From an uncultured Micrococcales bacterium (lineage in GTDB: Bacteria; Actinomycetota; Actinomycetes; Actinomycetales; Microbacteriaceae): a stretch of DNA of 12,445 nucleotides. A program made the position numbers and the translations under genes. A model generated the notes under the pieces. It was not told the DNA's origin, made no database searches, and worked only from the letters and a program-made list of their open reading frames with translations. Below, piece after piece: positions 1 to 7,108 of the stretch (positions are counted from its first letter, which is position 1; the number at the start of each line of letters is the position of its first letter). The stretch covers positions 1 through 12,445 of the forward strand of contig CAINTU010000169.1 in the NCBI GenBank assembly GCA_903853515.1. Reading direction: 5' to 3'.

Positions 1-198
1 AAGCTTTAGGTGATCGCAGACTCGCTCGCAGAAAGCTGAATCGTCGATACCAGTCAAAAGTTTGTATTGCTTTAGCGGTACTGCCTTCAAAGGCTTGACC
101 TTTGCGGCCGCTTTGACGGCAACGGGCTTCTTAGCAACGGGTTTCTTGGCGACAGGCTTTTTGGCGACTGGTTTCTTGGCTGCATTAGTAATAGTCAT
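1..198 (-). CDS. DUF1737-like protein with lysine-rich repeat tail, partial (left edge)
   Basis: Only the first 66 codons lie in the window; the frame is open to base 1 with no stop. It starts at ATG (196-198). Residues 7-26 are four perfect AKKPV repeats, followed by a basic Ala/Lys/Val stretch. From about residue 44 the sequence YKLLTGIDDSAFCERVCDHL resembles the start of the small DUF1737 domain (usual form YKLxTGxDDxxFCxRV). That domain is short and of unknown function, so the complete protein is probably only about 100-130 residues. The repeat tail resembles the AKKP/AKKA tails of bacterial histone-H1-like and other nucleic-acid-binding proteins; a DNA- or RNA-binding role is inference. 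No Shine-Dalgarno is visible before the ATG, and 103 bases separate it from nucS upstream on the same strand, so it may have its own promoter. Confidence 0.8.
   Translation of the reverse strand, partial: MTITNAAKKPVAKKPVAKKPVAKKPVAVKAAAKVKPLKAVPLKQYKLLTGIDDSAFCERVCDHLKL
121..180 (-). repeat. Four tandem 15-bp copies encoding AKKPV
   Basis: Copies occupy 121-135, 136-150, 151-165 and 166-180. They differ mainly at third codon positions (AAG/AAA, CCA/CCT/CCC, GTC/GTT), so the peptide AKKPV is identical in every copy while the DNA has drifted. This suggests selection on the peptide rather than a very recent duplication. Confidence 0.9.
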
Positions 199-301
199 AA
201 ATGCAGTTTGGCACCAAATAGGCCAATGCGCGAACCTAACCACCAAGATTTCACTTTATGAACTTCGGAGCACTTAGCGAAGCCGATGCGCCGTTGGTTG
301 A
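199..301. other. Intergenic gap between nucS and the DUF1737-like gene
   Basis: 103 bases without a gene. I see no convincing hairpin terminator after nucS. A weak -10 candidate for the downstream minus-strand gene can be read (TATTTG, complement of 217-222), about 18 bases before its ATG, but it lacks a good -35 partner. Confidence 0.4.
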
Positions 302-997
302 TTAAAACAACGAGTCGATGTCGCGTGCAGAATCGCGCATAAGTTCATAGTCGAGCACCAAGCATTCGATGCCGCGGTCAGCTGCCAAAGTTTTAGCCTG
401 CGGCTTGATTTCTTGAGCCGCAAAAATACCCCGCACCGGCGCAATGCTCGCGTCACGATTGAGAAGTTCAAGGTACCTTGTTAGCTGCTCTACCCCGTCG
501 ATTTCACCGCGACGCTTAATCTCAATCGCAACGCTCTCGCCATTCGAACCCTTGGCCAAAATGTCGACTGGCCCGATTTGGGTTGGGTATTCGCGCCTGA
601 CTAGCTTGGCCCCAGCACCGATAAGTTCGATTTGTTCTGCCAGCAACGCTTGCAGGTGAGCCTCTACTCCGTCTTTTATGAGGCCGGGATCTTTGCCCAA
701 TTCGTGATCAACTTCGGCGACGATTTCATATATCTGAATCCACAAGATATCTGCGGTCTTTTGCTGGCCTACTCGCCAAATCTGAGTTACGCCCGCCGCC
801 ACCTGCACATCGTCTGGCTCGTGGGTAGTGAAATTCACCGGAGGGTTCATCCAGTTGAGCGGCTTATAACTGCCTGTCTCGCTGTGAATCAAAATGCTAC
901 CGTCACCTTTGAGCATTAACAGGCGTCTAGCTCTCGACAGGTGTGCCGTGAGCCTGCCTGCATAGTCGGCAGAGCATTCAGCAATAACGAGACGCAT
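302..997 (-). CDS. nucS: Endonuclease NucS, mismatch-specific
   Basis: 231 residues, the usual length for NucS/EndoMS. In actinobacteria, which mostly lack MutS/MutL, NucS cuts both strands at mismatches and supports non-canonical mismatch repair. Residues 1-100 form the N-terminal DNA-binding/dimerisation part (MRLVIAECSADYAGRL near the start is typical). The C-terminal PD-(D/E)XK-type nuclease core is visible: GPVDIL with D145, AIEIKRR with E159 and K161, and Q171 in EQLTRY. The protein ends in DIDSLF, which fits the C-terminal sliding-clamp-binding tail of family members. It starts at ATG 11 bases after the DUF1003-like stop codon, with only a weak Shine-Dalgarno, so translation is probably coupled to that gene. 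Both motif sets are intact, so I expect an active enzyme. Confidence 0.95.
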   Translation of the reverse strand: MRLVIAECSADYAGRLTAHLSRARRLLMLKGDGSILIHSETGSYKPLNWMNPPVNFTTHEPDDVQVAAGVTQIWRVGQQKTADILWIQIYEIVAEVDHELGKDPGLIKDGVEAHLQALLAEQIELIGAGAKLVRREYPTQIGPVDILAKGSNGESVAIEIKRRGEIDGVEQLTRYLELLNRDASIAPVRGIFAAQEIKPQAKTLAADRGIECLVLDYELMRDSARDIDSLF

Positions 998-1008
998 GGA
1001 TTCGCTAA

Positions 1009-1491
1009 CTAGTTGCTTGCTTTATCGAGCCGGGCTTCGACGGCTTCAATCTTGCCAATCAGGTGCTCAAGTTGGGCATCTTGGCTAGTCAAGTGGGCCT
1101 GAATCTTGATGGCCTCTTCAAGCACAGCCGCAGCGTCTTCATAGGTCAACCTCGCGCGTTCATCAGACGAAGCCGCCTGAATGTTTTGCCCCACGATAAT
1201 GATCGGCAGCAACACAAGTTGCAAGAACGTCTGTGCAACCCAGCTCACGATGATTATCGTGTTGCCACTTGCCAGCGCAGAGGGCAGACTGACCAAAGTG
1301 AGAGCGAAGAATAGGTAAGCCGCCCACATCGTGCCCACAGATTTGGTTATGAACAAACCGATCTTGGCGTTCAATCCAATTGACGGCGCGGCCGCCAGCG
1401 GCTTAGGTGCGGCAGGATGACTCTTTCGCTTTTGAATGTGCGGGTGAGGCACGTATTCGTATTTTTGCGGTGCTTTAGTTTTGTCGGCCAT
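1009..1491 (-). CDS. DUF1003-like two-span membrane protein
   Basis: 160 residues. A basic, proline-rich cytoplasmic tail (1-45) is followed by two membrane segments at about 52-72 and 78-101. Next come GQNIQAASSDERARLTYEDA (101-120) and a charged helix to the end with coiled-coil-like spacing (LEHLIGKIEAVEARL). Two helices, then a Q-N motif and an acidic/arginine-rich cytoplasmic helix, is the DUF1003 architecture, whose function is unknown. The match is partial: the usual aromatic/proline loop between the helices (DPYPF) is absent. The start is firm: ATG at 1489-1491 with AAGGA six bases upstream. It is the middle gene of a three-gene minus-strand operon, 13 bases after DUF4956 and 11 before nucS. 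Confidence 0.7.
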   Translation of the reverse strand: MADKTKAPQKYEYVPHPHIQKRKSHPAAPKPLAAAPSIGLNAKIGLFITKSVGTMWAAYLFFALTLVSLPSALASGNTIIIVSWVAQTFLQLVLLPIIIVGQNIQAASSDERARLTYEDAAAVLEEAIKIQAHLTSQDAQLEHLIGKIEAVEARLDKASN

Positions 1492-1497
1492 AGCTAA

Positions 1498-1502
1498 TCC
1501 TT
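1498..1502 (-). promoter_or_regulatory. Shine-Dalgarno AAGGA of the DUF1003-like gene
   Basis: AAGGA on the minus strand, six bases before ATG 1491-1489. It sits in the 13-base gap after the DUF4956 stop. This contrasts with the first gene of the operon, which has no Shine-Dalgarno and looks leaderless. Confidence 0.75.
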
Positions 1503-1504
1503 GG

Positions 1505-2062
1505 TTAGTATTCGATTTCTATCTTCATCGATGCTGGTTCGGCAGAGACGCTCTTGATTTTGATTTCATTGACCGGGTGGCTCAAAATTTCTTCGACCCT
1601 GGCCTTGAGCGCAATCGGCTCGACTAAAACAAAGTTAACCGTCAAATTGATCTCGTTAGAGGTGCCCATGCGAAAAAGTTTTGGACTATCGAAGACCACA
1701 ACGGCGACAGTCAAAATGGCGGCATAAAGCGCCTGGGCCGTCAAGTCATAGGCGGGCAGGCCAAGGTCGAGACCAATTGCGAGGGCCACCAACAAATAGA
1801 CAATCTCGTTCCAGCCGAGAGTGTCAGAGCGGAAACGAAAAATTGAAATTACCGAGAAAAGCGCAAAACCCAATCCGAGCGAAATCGTGAACGTGCCAAG
1901 TGCGCCGCCTAAAACGAACAGAGTCACATTGATAAGTGCGATAGCGACGAACACATCACGACGCTTGTGGCGACGAAAGAAACAGAGGTAGCCGATAACA
2001 AAAAGCAGCGCTAAATCGATGCCTAAGGCGGTCAAAAGTTCAGGGTAATCAATCGGAGTCAC
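1505..2062 (-). CDS. DUF4956 domain membrane protein
   Basis: 185 residues. Membrane segments lie at about 14-29, 37-54, 57-74, 86-104 and 108-124. Between the third and fourth is the family signature GFALFSVISIFRFRSD (65-80), followed by EIVYLLVALAIGL. The last 60 residues (NEINLTVNFVL...NEIKIKSVSAEPASMKIEIEY) look like a soluble cytoplasmic alpha/beta domain, typical of DUF4956. Function is unknown, but these proteins are often encoded beside CotH-family and VTC (polyphosphate polymerase) proteins; here a cotH gene is immediately divergent and no VTC gene is in the window. The start is GTG (2062-2060): there is no internal Met before the first membrane helix, and a -10 hexamer TAGTCT lies six bases upstream, so the mRNA is probably leaderless. 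First gene of the operon with the DUF1003-like gene and nucS. Confidence 0.9.
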   Translation of the reverse strand: MTPIDYPELLTALGIDLALLFVIGYLCFFRRHKRRDVFVAIALINVTLFVLGGALGTFTISLGLGFALFSVISIFRFRSDTLGWNEIVYLLVALAIGLDLGLPAYDLTAQALYAAILTVAVVVFDSPKLFRMGTSNEINLTVNFVLVEPIALKARVEEILSHPVNEIKIKSVSAEPASMKIEIEY

Positions 2063-2081
2063 AAGGCTAGACTATCTTCAA
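2063..2081. promoter_or_regulatory. Bidirectional leaderless promoter, symmetric -10 box
   Basis: The whole gap between the divergent start codons is 19 bp. Its centre is the perfect palindrome TAGACTA (2068-2074). On plus it supplies TAGACT (2068-2073), eight bases before the cotH ATG. On minus it supplies TAGTCT (2074-2069), six bases before the DUF4956 GTG. Taking the last T of each hexamer as -7 puts the two +1 positions near 2080 and 2062, 18 bp apart, which is the spacing expected from a shared symmetric -10 element. Neither gene has a Shine-Dalgarno. Both -35 regions would lie inside the opposite coding sequence. No transcription data are available here. Confidence 0.65.
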
Positions 2082-3362
2082 ATGGCTAAATCAAAGATGT
2101 TTAGAACTATTGCCCAACTGGCGACAATAGCCGCATTTGCGCTTAGCGCAGGTGCAGTTATGCCGAGTTCGGCGCAAGCAACCGCCACGAATATGGCGCT
2201 GACCGAAGCTGACATATTTAGCGCTACAACCATTGCCAACTACGCAATCACCATTGATCCGGCAGGGGTCAGCAAGCTAAACAACGACCCCACAAACTAC
2301 GTCGGGGCAACAATAACAATCAGTGCGCCAAATCGAACTGCCCAGACACTGAATGTCGGCATCAGGCTAAAGGGCAGCACCTCAATGCAAAAACTCGACC
2401 AGCAGCCATCTTTCAAAATCAAATTTGACTACAAGGCCAGCGGGCATCCGAGGTTTCTGAATGCATTCAAGCGCATGACGCTAAATGCGATGACCCAAGA
2501 CACCAGCAAGCTGCACGAATACGCGTCATACCTAATGTTTCGAAACATGAATGTGCCTGCACCCCGAACGGGATGGGGCTTGGTCACCTTGAATGGGGCC
2601 AACAAAGGACTCTATTCGAATATCGAAACTGAAGACGGGATTTTTGTTGGCAAGCACTATAAAGATGTGACCCAGCACATTTATGAGGGCACAGCTTTTG
2701 CCGATGTGAATGCCGGCAATGAATCTGGAACAGATAAGTCTGGCCCATTCTTAGTTGATTACGGCTATAAAGCAGTGCCAAACAAATACGACCTCGCGGC
2801 CCTGATAAATGCGAATCAACTCTCTGGCGCAGCCTGGTATAAGGCAATGGCCAAAGTGAGCGACAGAGCAGAAATGATTCGAGAATTTGCGGTCGAGAAT
2901 TTCGTTGGCCACTGGGACGGCTATTCTGGCGTCGACATCAATAACTATTATTTGCGCAGTAACAGCCGCGGCGTCTTCTCAATTCAGCCTTGGGGCACCG
3001 ACCAAACTTTTGGTGAAGATCGCAACCAAGATTCGCCGACTTATCATTCGAACTTTTTTTATCCACTCGTATCCCAGCGCTCAAATCAACCTTGGATGGG
3101 TTACGGCGCAAGAGGCATGATGTATGTCAAGTGCGTGCGCTATGCGCCTTGCCTCAAGGAATACTTGCTAGATCTGAAGGCCACATCGGCGAAAGCCACA
3201 TCAATCAAACTAACGAAGCTCATGGCCAACGCCGCCAAAGTCGTCAACACCTTCGGTCAGGTTAGTGCAGATCAGATTCGTGAACAGAAGCGCACGATTG
3301 CCTGGGTCGGCGCTCAGCAAAAGAATGTTTTGCAAGCGCTAAAAGACAACGGAATCAAATAG
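2082..3362 (+). CDS. Secreted CotH-family kinase-like protein (first copy)
   Basis: 426 residues. CotH proteins are secretory-pathway protein kinases; Bacillus CotH phosphorylates spore-coat proteins. A signal peptide spans 1-33 (basic start, hydrophobic 9-26, AQA cleavage motif at 31-33). CotH landmarks in order: GIRLKGSTS (93-101), SFKIKFD (110-116), MTLNAMTQD (132-140), LHEYASYLMFRN (144-155), VPAPRTGW (158-165), NGANKGLYSNIE (171-182), GHWDG with D279, NNYYL (287-291) and PWGTDQTFG with D307 (303-311). The last motif has Gly where many relatives, as I recall, carry Asp (PWDxD), so activity is likely but not certain. Cysteines 351 and 357 (CX5C) recur in the second CotH and may form a disulfide. 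ATG 2082 is preferred over Met6 because it places the -10 box at leaderless distance. The stop is two bases from the convergent large-protein stop. Confidence 0.9.
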   Translation: MAKSKMFRTIAQLATIAAFALSAGAVMPSSAQATATNMALTEADIFSATTIANYAITIDPAGVSKLNNDPTNYVGATITISAPNRTAQTLNVGIRLKGSTSMQKLDQQPSFKIKFDYKASGHPRFLNAFKRMTLNAMTQDTSKLHEYASYLMFRNMNVPAPRTGWGLVTLNGANKGLYSNIETEDGIFVGKHYKDVTQHIYEGTAFADVNAGNESGTDKSGPFLVDYGYKAVPNKYDLAALINANQLSGAAWYKAMAKVSDRAEMIREFAVENFVGHWDGYSGVDINNYYLRSNSRGVFSIQPWGTDQTFGEDRNQDSPTYHSNFFYPLVSQRSNQPWMGYGARGMMYVKCVRYAPCLKEYLLDLKATSAKATSIKLTKLMANAAKVVNTFGQVSADQIREQKRTIAWVGAQQKNVLQALKDNGIK

Positions 3363-3364
3363 TT

Positions 3365-6300
3365 TTAGGCCACACCGGCAAGGTGCATCGTAAGCCCAAG
3401 CATCACGATGCCGCCAATACGGTAAACCCAGCGAAGGGCCGGGCGCTTGATTGGGCGCTCTTCGCCTTCGTTGCCTTCGCGACCAAAAAGCCCCAGTATC
3501 GACAGTGCCAGCATCGGAATCGGCAACAGCACAAACGACCACTGGGCAAAATCGGGCTTGCTGCCCAGCCAATCGTGCACCAGCCCAGAAGTGGCGCTGG
3601 CGACCAGAAGCGTAAATGCTAGCCCTGGCACGCCTTCAGGCATGATTCGCCAAATAAATGCATAATTCGGCAGTCGATCGGCTAGCCAACCCAAAATGTT
3701 CGGCACGATAAACAGTGCTGAACCAACCCAAACCTGCCAGCTGTTGCCCATGAAAGCGGCTGTGACAAAGATGAAGATTGCCAGGCGCATTGCAGTTGCG
3801 ATGCTGCGCTGCAAAAGCGATGTGCCTGGTACTTCGGTTGGGTTGATGCGGTCAAGTCGAGCCGGAAAATATCTTGCAGCTATTTCTTCGAAGATGACTC
3901 GAATGGTGATTGCAGCAGCGATAAACGTTGAAAAGTCGGCAACGTGGTTGGCAACAGCCAAGGTTTTGCCGGCAAGCGCTGGCAAAGTTGAGACCATCGA
4001 AGAGACGGTCCAACTTGAGAAGAACGCGACAATTGCCAAATCAGTGAGGCGTTCCCAGAAATAGCCGAACGATGTTTCGAAATGCCTGCGAATGCTTCTG
4101 AAGCCCAAAGTTATAAGCGCTGGGCCAAAACCGATTAGAAATACTCCGGCCATAAGTCGAACGTCGTCGACACCCGTGTATCCGTGGGCAATAAAACTAC
4201 CAACCACGAATATCGCTGCTGCCAAGAAGCCAGAGAAGGCGTCGAATGCACCCAGCAGGGCGATTGCCAGAAGCCACTGCCACTGTGGCGGCAAGACTTC
4301 GAACGGCATGCCATTGAGTGGAATAGCGCCAAGCAAGATTCCGGTGATTGGCAGAATCAAATAAAACGACCCGAGCATCGCGCGCAGATAAGCACCGTCG
4401 TTGAATACCTTTGAGATTACTGGCGAGAATCTCGCAGTTGCCAAAACAATGTTGTGGCTTAGCCGATCAAGAAAATTGAACGCTCTGAAATTGAAAAGCA
4501 CAAACCGATCGCCCGCTCTCTCATGGGCGGTTGTAAAGCTTTCAACCTCAGCATCGATTGTGGCAACTGAACCGTCACTGGCGCTTGTGTCTTGGCTTGT
4601 GTCTTGGCTTGAAGAAGTGCCGCTCGTGCTAGAGCCAGTCTTAGCTGCGCCACCTGCGCCACCTTGTGAACCGCCTGCCCGTGGCGTGCCACCTGCTGCG
4701 CCGGCAGACCCTGCGGCACCTGCTGCGGCACTTGCAGCTGCGCCCGCAGCTGCGGCCACCGATGAGACCACAACAACGGCAGCCGTCGTTGATTTTGCAA
4801 CAGCGACCACTGAGGCCGGGCTGGCCAACGGGTCAAACGGCTGACTCGGTGCGTTGTCATCACCGGTAGCGCCAATTGCAGGGTTGGCAACAGGCTCACC
4901 AGGCGTGAATGTTGGCAGGGTTATTAAGCCCGCGATACCACCTGCGTTTGGGTCGGCAGTTGGCGTCGCGCTAGGGGTTACCAAAGCCGGTGCGCCATTT
5001 GCGCCAGGCACGACGGTCAAGTTAATCGTGACCTGTTGATTGCTCAAATTAGTTTGAGCATCGCTTATCGCAGTGAAGTGTTTGGCAGGCAAACCTGTTT
5101 TGAAGCCCGCCGCAAAGTGGTTACCGAGTGAAAAGTTTGTTGAGGTAGCTTTGTCAACCAGCACCATCTTTATTGCGTAGTTGCCCACTTGATCGAAACC
5201 GATCGGTGCACTAGTTACAGCATTGCTGTTGAAAGGGCTTCGACCAAGGTATTGCCATTCGCCATCGACTTGGGCAAAGGCAACAAGGTCAGATTTCGCT
5301 GCAATGGCGGCACTTACCTTCATACCAAGGCTGACTGCCGTGCCAGCATCGATTTGCTGGGTCGCGGTTGTAGCCAAAGTGTCATTTTGCCCGAGCGATG
5401 TCAAGTCAATTGAGAGGTTGACCGCAGGAACATTTGGGGTTGGTGCTACGACCTTTGCGCTTGTGAGCGCATCGATTGTCGATTGTGGCAGTGTGCTCAA
5501 AACTTGCGAGAGTGGCACAAGAGTTAGGGTTTGTGGCAGCACACCAGGCGTTGTGGCGGCTACTGGCACCGGTTGGGCCTGAACGGCGATTGCGCTTGTG
5601 ACATCTTTAGCCGGCCCCTTATTGCCAAGGATGCCTTCGGCGCTACCTGCGATTAGCGTCAAAGCAAAAGCCCCATTGCCGCACCCGTCGACCGAAACTT
5701 GGTAATTTGCCGCGCTGCCGGTTACACCTGTAATGGCGCATCCGGTTGCGCTAGTGCGCTCTGCAATCTTGAACCAACTGCTGTCTACATTTGAAACCGG
5801 TTCGTCAAAGACAACTTCGAAGACGTGTGCTGCCGAGGTAAGGCTGCCTGGCACTAGAGCAATCGTTGCGCTGGGCCCAGTTCTTTTGAGCGTGATTACC
5901 TGAGACTGTGAACCCCTAAATAAAACCATCACTGAGCCATCGGTGATCCGATCTGGTGTTGTCGGCCAGATGCTGATTGCATAGCTGAAGTTGTTGGCAT
6001 TCACCACGCTAGTGATACTTCGTTGCCAAAGAGCGTCAGCACCTGCTGTGCCGCCAACTTCAATGTCGCTCACACCGACGTTTTTTAGAGGTTTGTTGAA
6101 TGTGGCAACAAACGTTAATTTGCTCGCGTTAGTCGGGCTCGCGCCTTTGAAAACGAAGCTATTCGCTGAGAGTGTTAGGTCATAGTTGATGATGACCTTG
6201 CCATCAGGCTGCGCTGATTTTGCCTGACCCGCTAAAGGCGCAATTAGGTAATCTACCTGGTTCGCCTCACCAAAGTTGCCGATCGAGCTCGTGCCAATAA

Positions 6301-7096
6301 AACCGCCGTTGCCAGCCGCCTCTGAGCCAACGTTATAGATGTTGCCACCGAGCCCGCCGGTCGCGCCGCCGCCGCCACCACCACCGCCGCCACCATCGCA
6401 GGCCCAAGCGCCATAGATGCAATTCGGTGAGGTGCCGTCAGCGCCATTCGTAGATTTTGCTGGGTTCGCAATTGAGCTTCCGTCACCGCCTGAACCAGGT
6501 GAGTTTGCAGCTCCACCGCCACCGCCACCACCAGCAACCACTAAAACATTCGCATCAATCGTCAAGACGGTGGCAGCGCCGCCACCGCCACCAGCGCCAG
6601 AGGTTCCAAGTGGGCCAGTCGAACCGCCTGATCCACCGTCATATAAATTCGAGTTTTGACCGGCAACATAGCTACTCTGCCCTGCCGTGCCGCCACCGCC
6701 TGCAGAGTTGACGCCATCGCGGCCGTTGCCCCCAGCGCCGCCAGGCCAGATGCCGATGCTTTTACCCGCCACCACAGGCAAGGTGAAATGTGCGTGACCC
6801 ACCTGGCTAGGAACGTGCATCGTGCAGCCAGATCCGCAGTCGCGACCGCCGAGGCCTCCTGCACCACCATACATTTCTACGTCGATTGAGCCGACCCCGA
6901 TCGGCACGACAAAATTGCGATCTGTATCGGCCGGCGTATAAGTTCTTGTGCAGCCGGTGTCAGTTGCCTCGAATCCTGGGGCACATGAATTCGCCTGGGC
7001 CGGCAAATTTGCGAGCGATAGAAAGCTAAATCCGAATGCAAGTGTTAGCGCGGTTAGCGCACGCGAGCCAACTAAGAATTTTTGACCTAAAGACAT
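3365..7096 (-). CDS. Giant exported protein: glycine-rich, Ig-like and polytopic membrane domains
   Basis: 1243 residues from ATG 7096, chosen because GGAG lies six bases upstream; a GTG at 7120 has no such support. A signal peptide ends near residue 35 (PAQA/NS). A short C-x10-C segment (38-49) leads into a glycine-rich domain (about 60-305) of the ALK/LTK-like type common in actinobacterial surface proteins (MYGGAGGLGG, VLVVAGGGGGGGA, and a ten-Gly run). Residues about 307-505 look like two bacterial Ig-like domains (KLTFVATFNKPL; AHVFEVVFDEPV). Beta-rich sequence follows to about 700, a Pro/Thr/Ala stretch to 760, an Ala-rich hydrophobic segment (about 768-795) and a Gly/Ser/Thr linker with SQDT repeats (about 800-845). 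From about 905 there are roughly ten membrane spans. I recognise no catalytic motif and cannot name the membrane domain. It follows the 295-aa gene on the same strand after 49 bases. It may be a surface structure anchored to a transporter-like or scaffold membrane domain. Confidence 0.85.
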   Translation of the reverse strand: MSLGQKFLVGSRALTALTLAFGFSFLSLANLPAQANSCAPGFEATDTGCTRTYTPADTDRNFVVPIGVGSIDVEMYGGAGGLGGRDCGSGCTMHVPSQVGHAHFTLPVVAGKSIGIWPGGAGGNGRDGVNSAGGGGTAGQSSYVAGQNSNLYDGGSGGSTGPLGTSGAGGGGGAATVLTIDANVLVVAGGGGGGGAANSPGSGGDGSSIANPAKSTNGADGTSPNCIYGAWACDGGGGGGGGGGATGGLGGNIYNVGSEAAGNGGFIGTSSIGNFGEANQVDYLIAPLAGQAKSAQPDGKVIINYDLTLSANSFVFKGASPTNASKLTFVATFNKPLKNVGVSDIEVGGTAGADALWQRSITSVVNANNFSYAISIWPTTPDRITDGSVMVLFRGSQSQVITLKRTGPSATIALVPGSLTSAAHVFEVVFDEPVSNVDSSWFKIAERTSATGCAITGVTGSAANYQVSVDGCGNGAFALTLIAGSAEGILGNKGPAKDVTSAIAVQAQPVPVAATTPGVLPQTLTLVPLSQVLSTLPQSTIDALTSAKVVAPTPNVPAVNLSIDLTSLGQNDTLATTATQQIDAGTAVSLGMKVSAAIAAKSDLVAFAQVDGEWQYLGRSPFNSNAVTSAPIGFDQVGNYAIKMVLVDKATSTNFSLGNHFAAGFKTGLPAKHFTAISDAQTNLSNQQVTINLTVVPGANGAPALVTPSATPTADPNAGGIAGLITLPTFTPGEPVANPAIGATGDDNAPSQPFDPLASPASVVAVAKSTTAAVVVVSSVAAAAGAAASAAAGAAGSAGAAGGTPRAGGSQGGAGGAAKTGSSTSGTSSSQDTSQDTSASDGSVATIDAEVESFTTAHERAGDRFVLFNFRAFNFLDRLSHNIVLATARFSPVISKVFNDGAYLRAMLGSFYLILPITGILLGAIPLNGMPFEVLPPQWQWLLAIALLGAFDAFSGFLAAAIFVVGSFIAHGYTGVDDVRLMAGVFLIGFGPALITLGFRSIRRHFETSFGYFWERLTDLAIVAFFSSWTVSSMVSTLPALAGKTLAVANHVADFSTFIAAAITIRVIFEEIAARYFPARLDRINPTEVPGTSLLQRSIATAMRLAIFIFVTAAFMGNSWQVWVGSALFIVPNILGWLADRLPNYAFIWRIMPEGVPGLAFTLLVASATSGLVHDWLGSKPDFAQWSFVLLPIPMLALSILGLFGREGNEGEERPIKRPALRWVYRIGGIVMLGLTMHLAGVA
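4584..4611 (-). repeat. Tandem 12-bp repeat encoding SQDT
   Basis: On the plus strand CTTGTGTCTTGG occurs at 4584-4595 and again at 4596-4607, then CTTG. In the protein this reads SSSQDTSQDTSAS, part of a Ser/Thr-rich low-complexity linker. The copies are identical in DNA, so the duplication is recent or conserved by slippage. Confidence 0.85.
6365..6394 (-). repeat. GGN trinucleotide tract (ten glycines)
   Basis: Ten consecutive GGN codons, seen on the plus strand as CCG/CCA triplets. Shorter glycine runs recur at about 6500-6535 and 6560-6600. The tract is in frame, so repeat slippage would change the length of the glycine-rich domain without disrupting the gene. Confidence 0.85.
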
Positions 7097-7102
7097 TTCG
7101 CA

Positions 7103-7106
7103 CTCC
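7103..7106 (-). promoter_or_regulatory. Shine-Dalgarno GGAG deciding the start of the giant protein
   Basis: GGAG on the minus strand, six bases before ATG 7096-7094. It fixes the start at Met rather than at the in-frame GTG 24 bases upstream, which lies inside the palindrome. Confidence 0.75.
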
Positions 7107-7108
7107 AA

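Noticed and set aside
62..277. Plus-strand open frame with FLATG repeats
   Set aside because: It is the reverse shadow of the AKKPV repeats in the minus-strand DUF1737-like gene, with no ribosome site or domain.
4401..4844. Plus-strand Pro/Ala-rich open frame of 147 codons
   Set aside because: It is antisense to the Ala/Gly-rich linker of the giant protein; its composition is explained by that GC-rich low-complexity sequence.
6417..6659. Plus-strand polyproline open frame
   Set aside because: It is the shadow of the GGN glycine codons on the minus strand.
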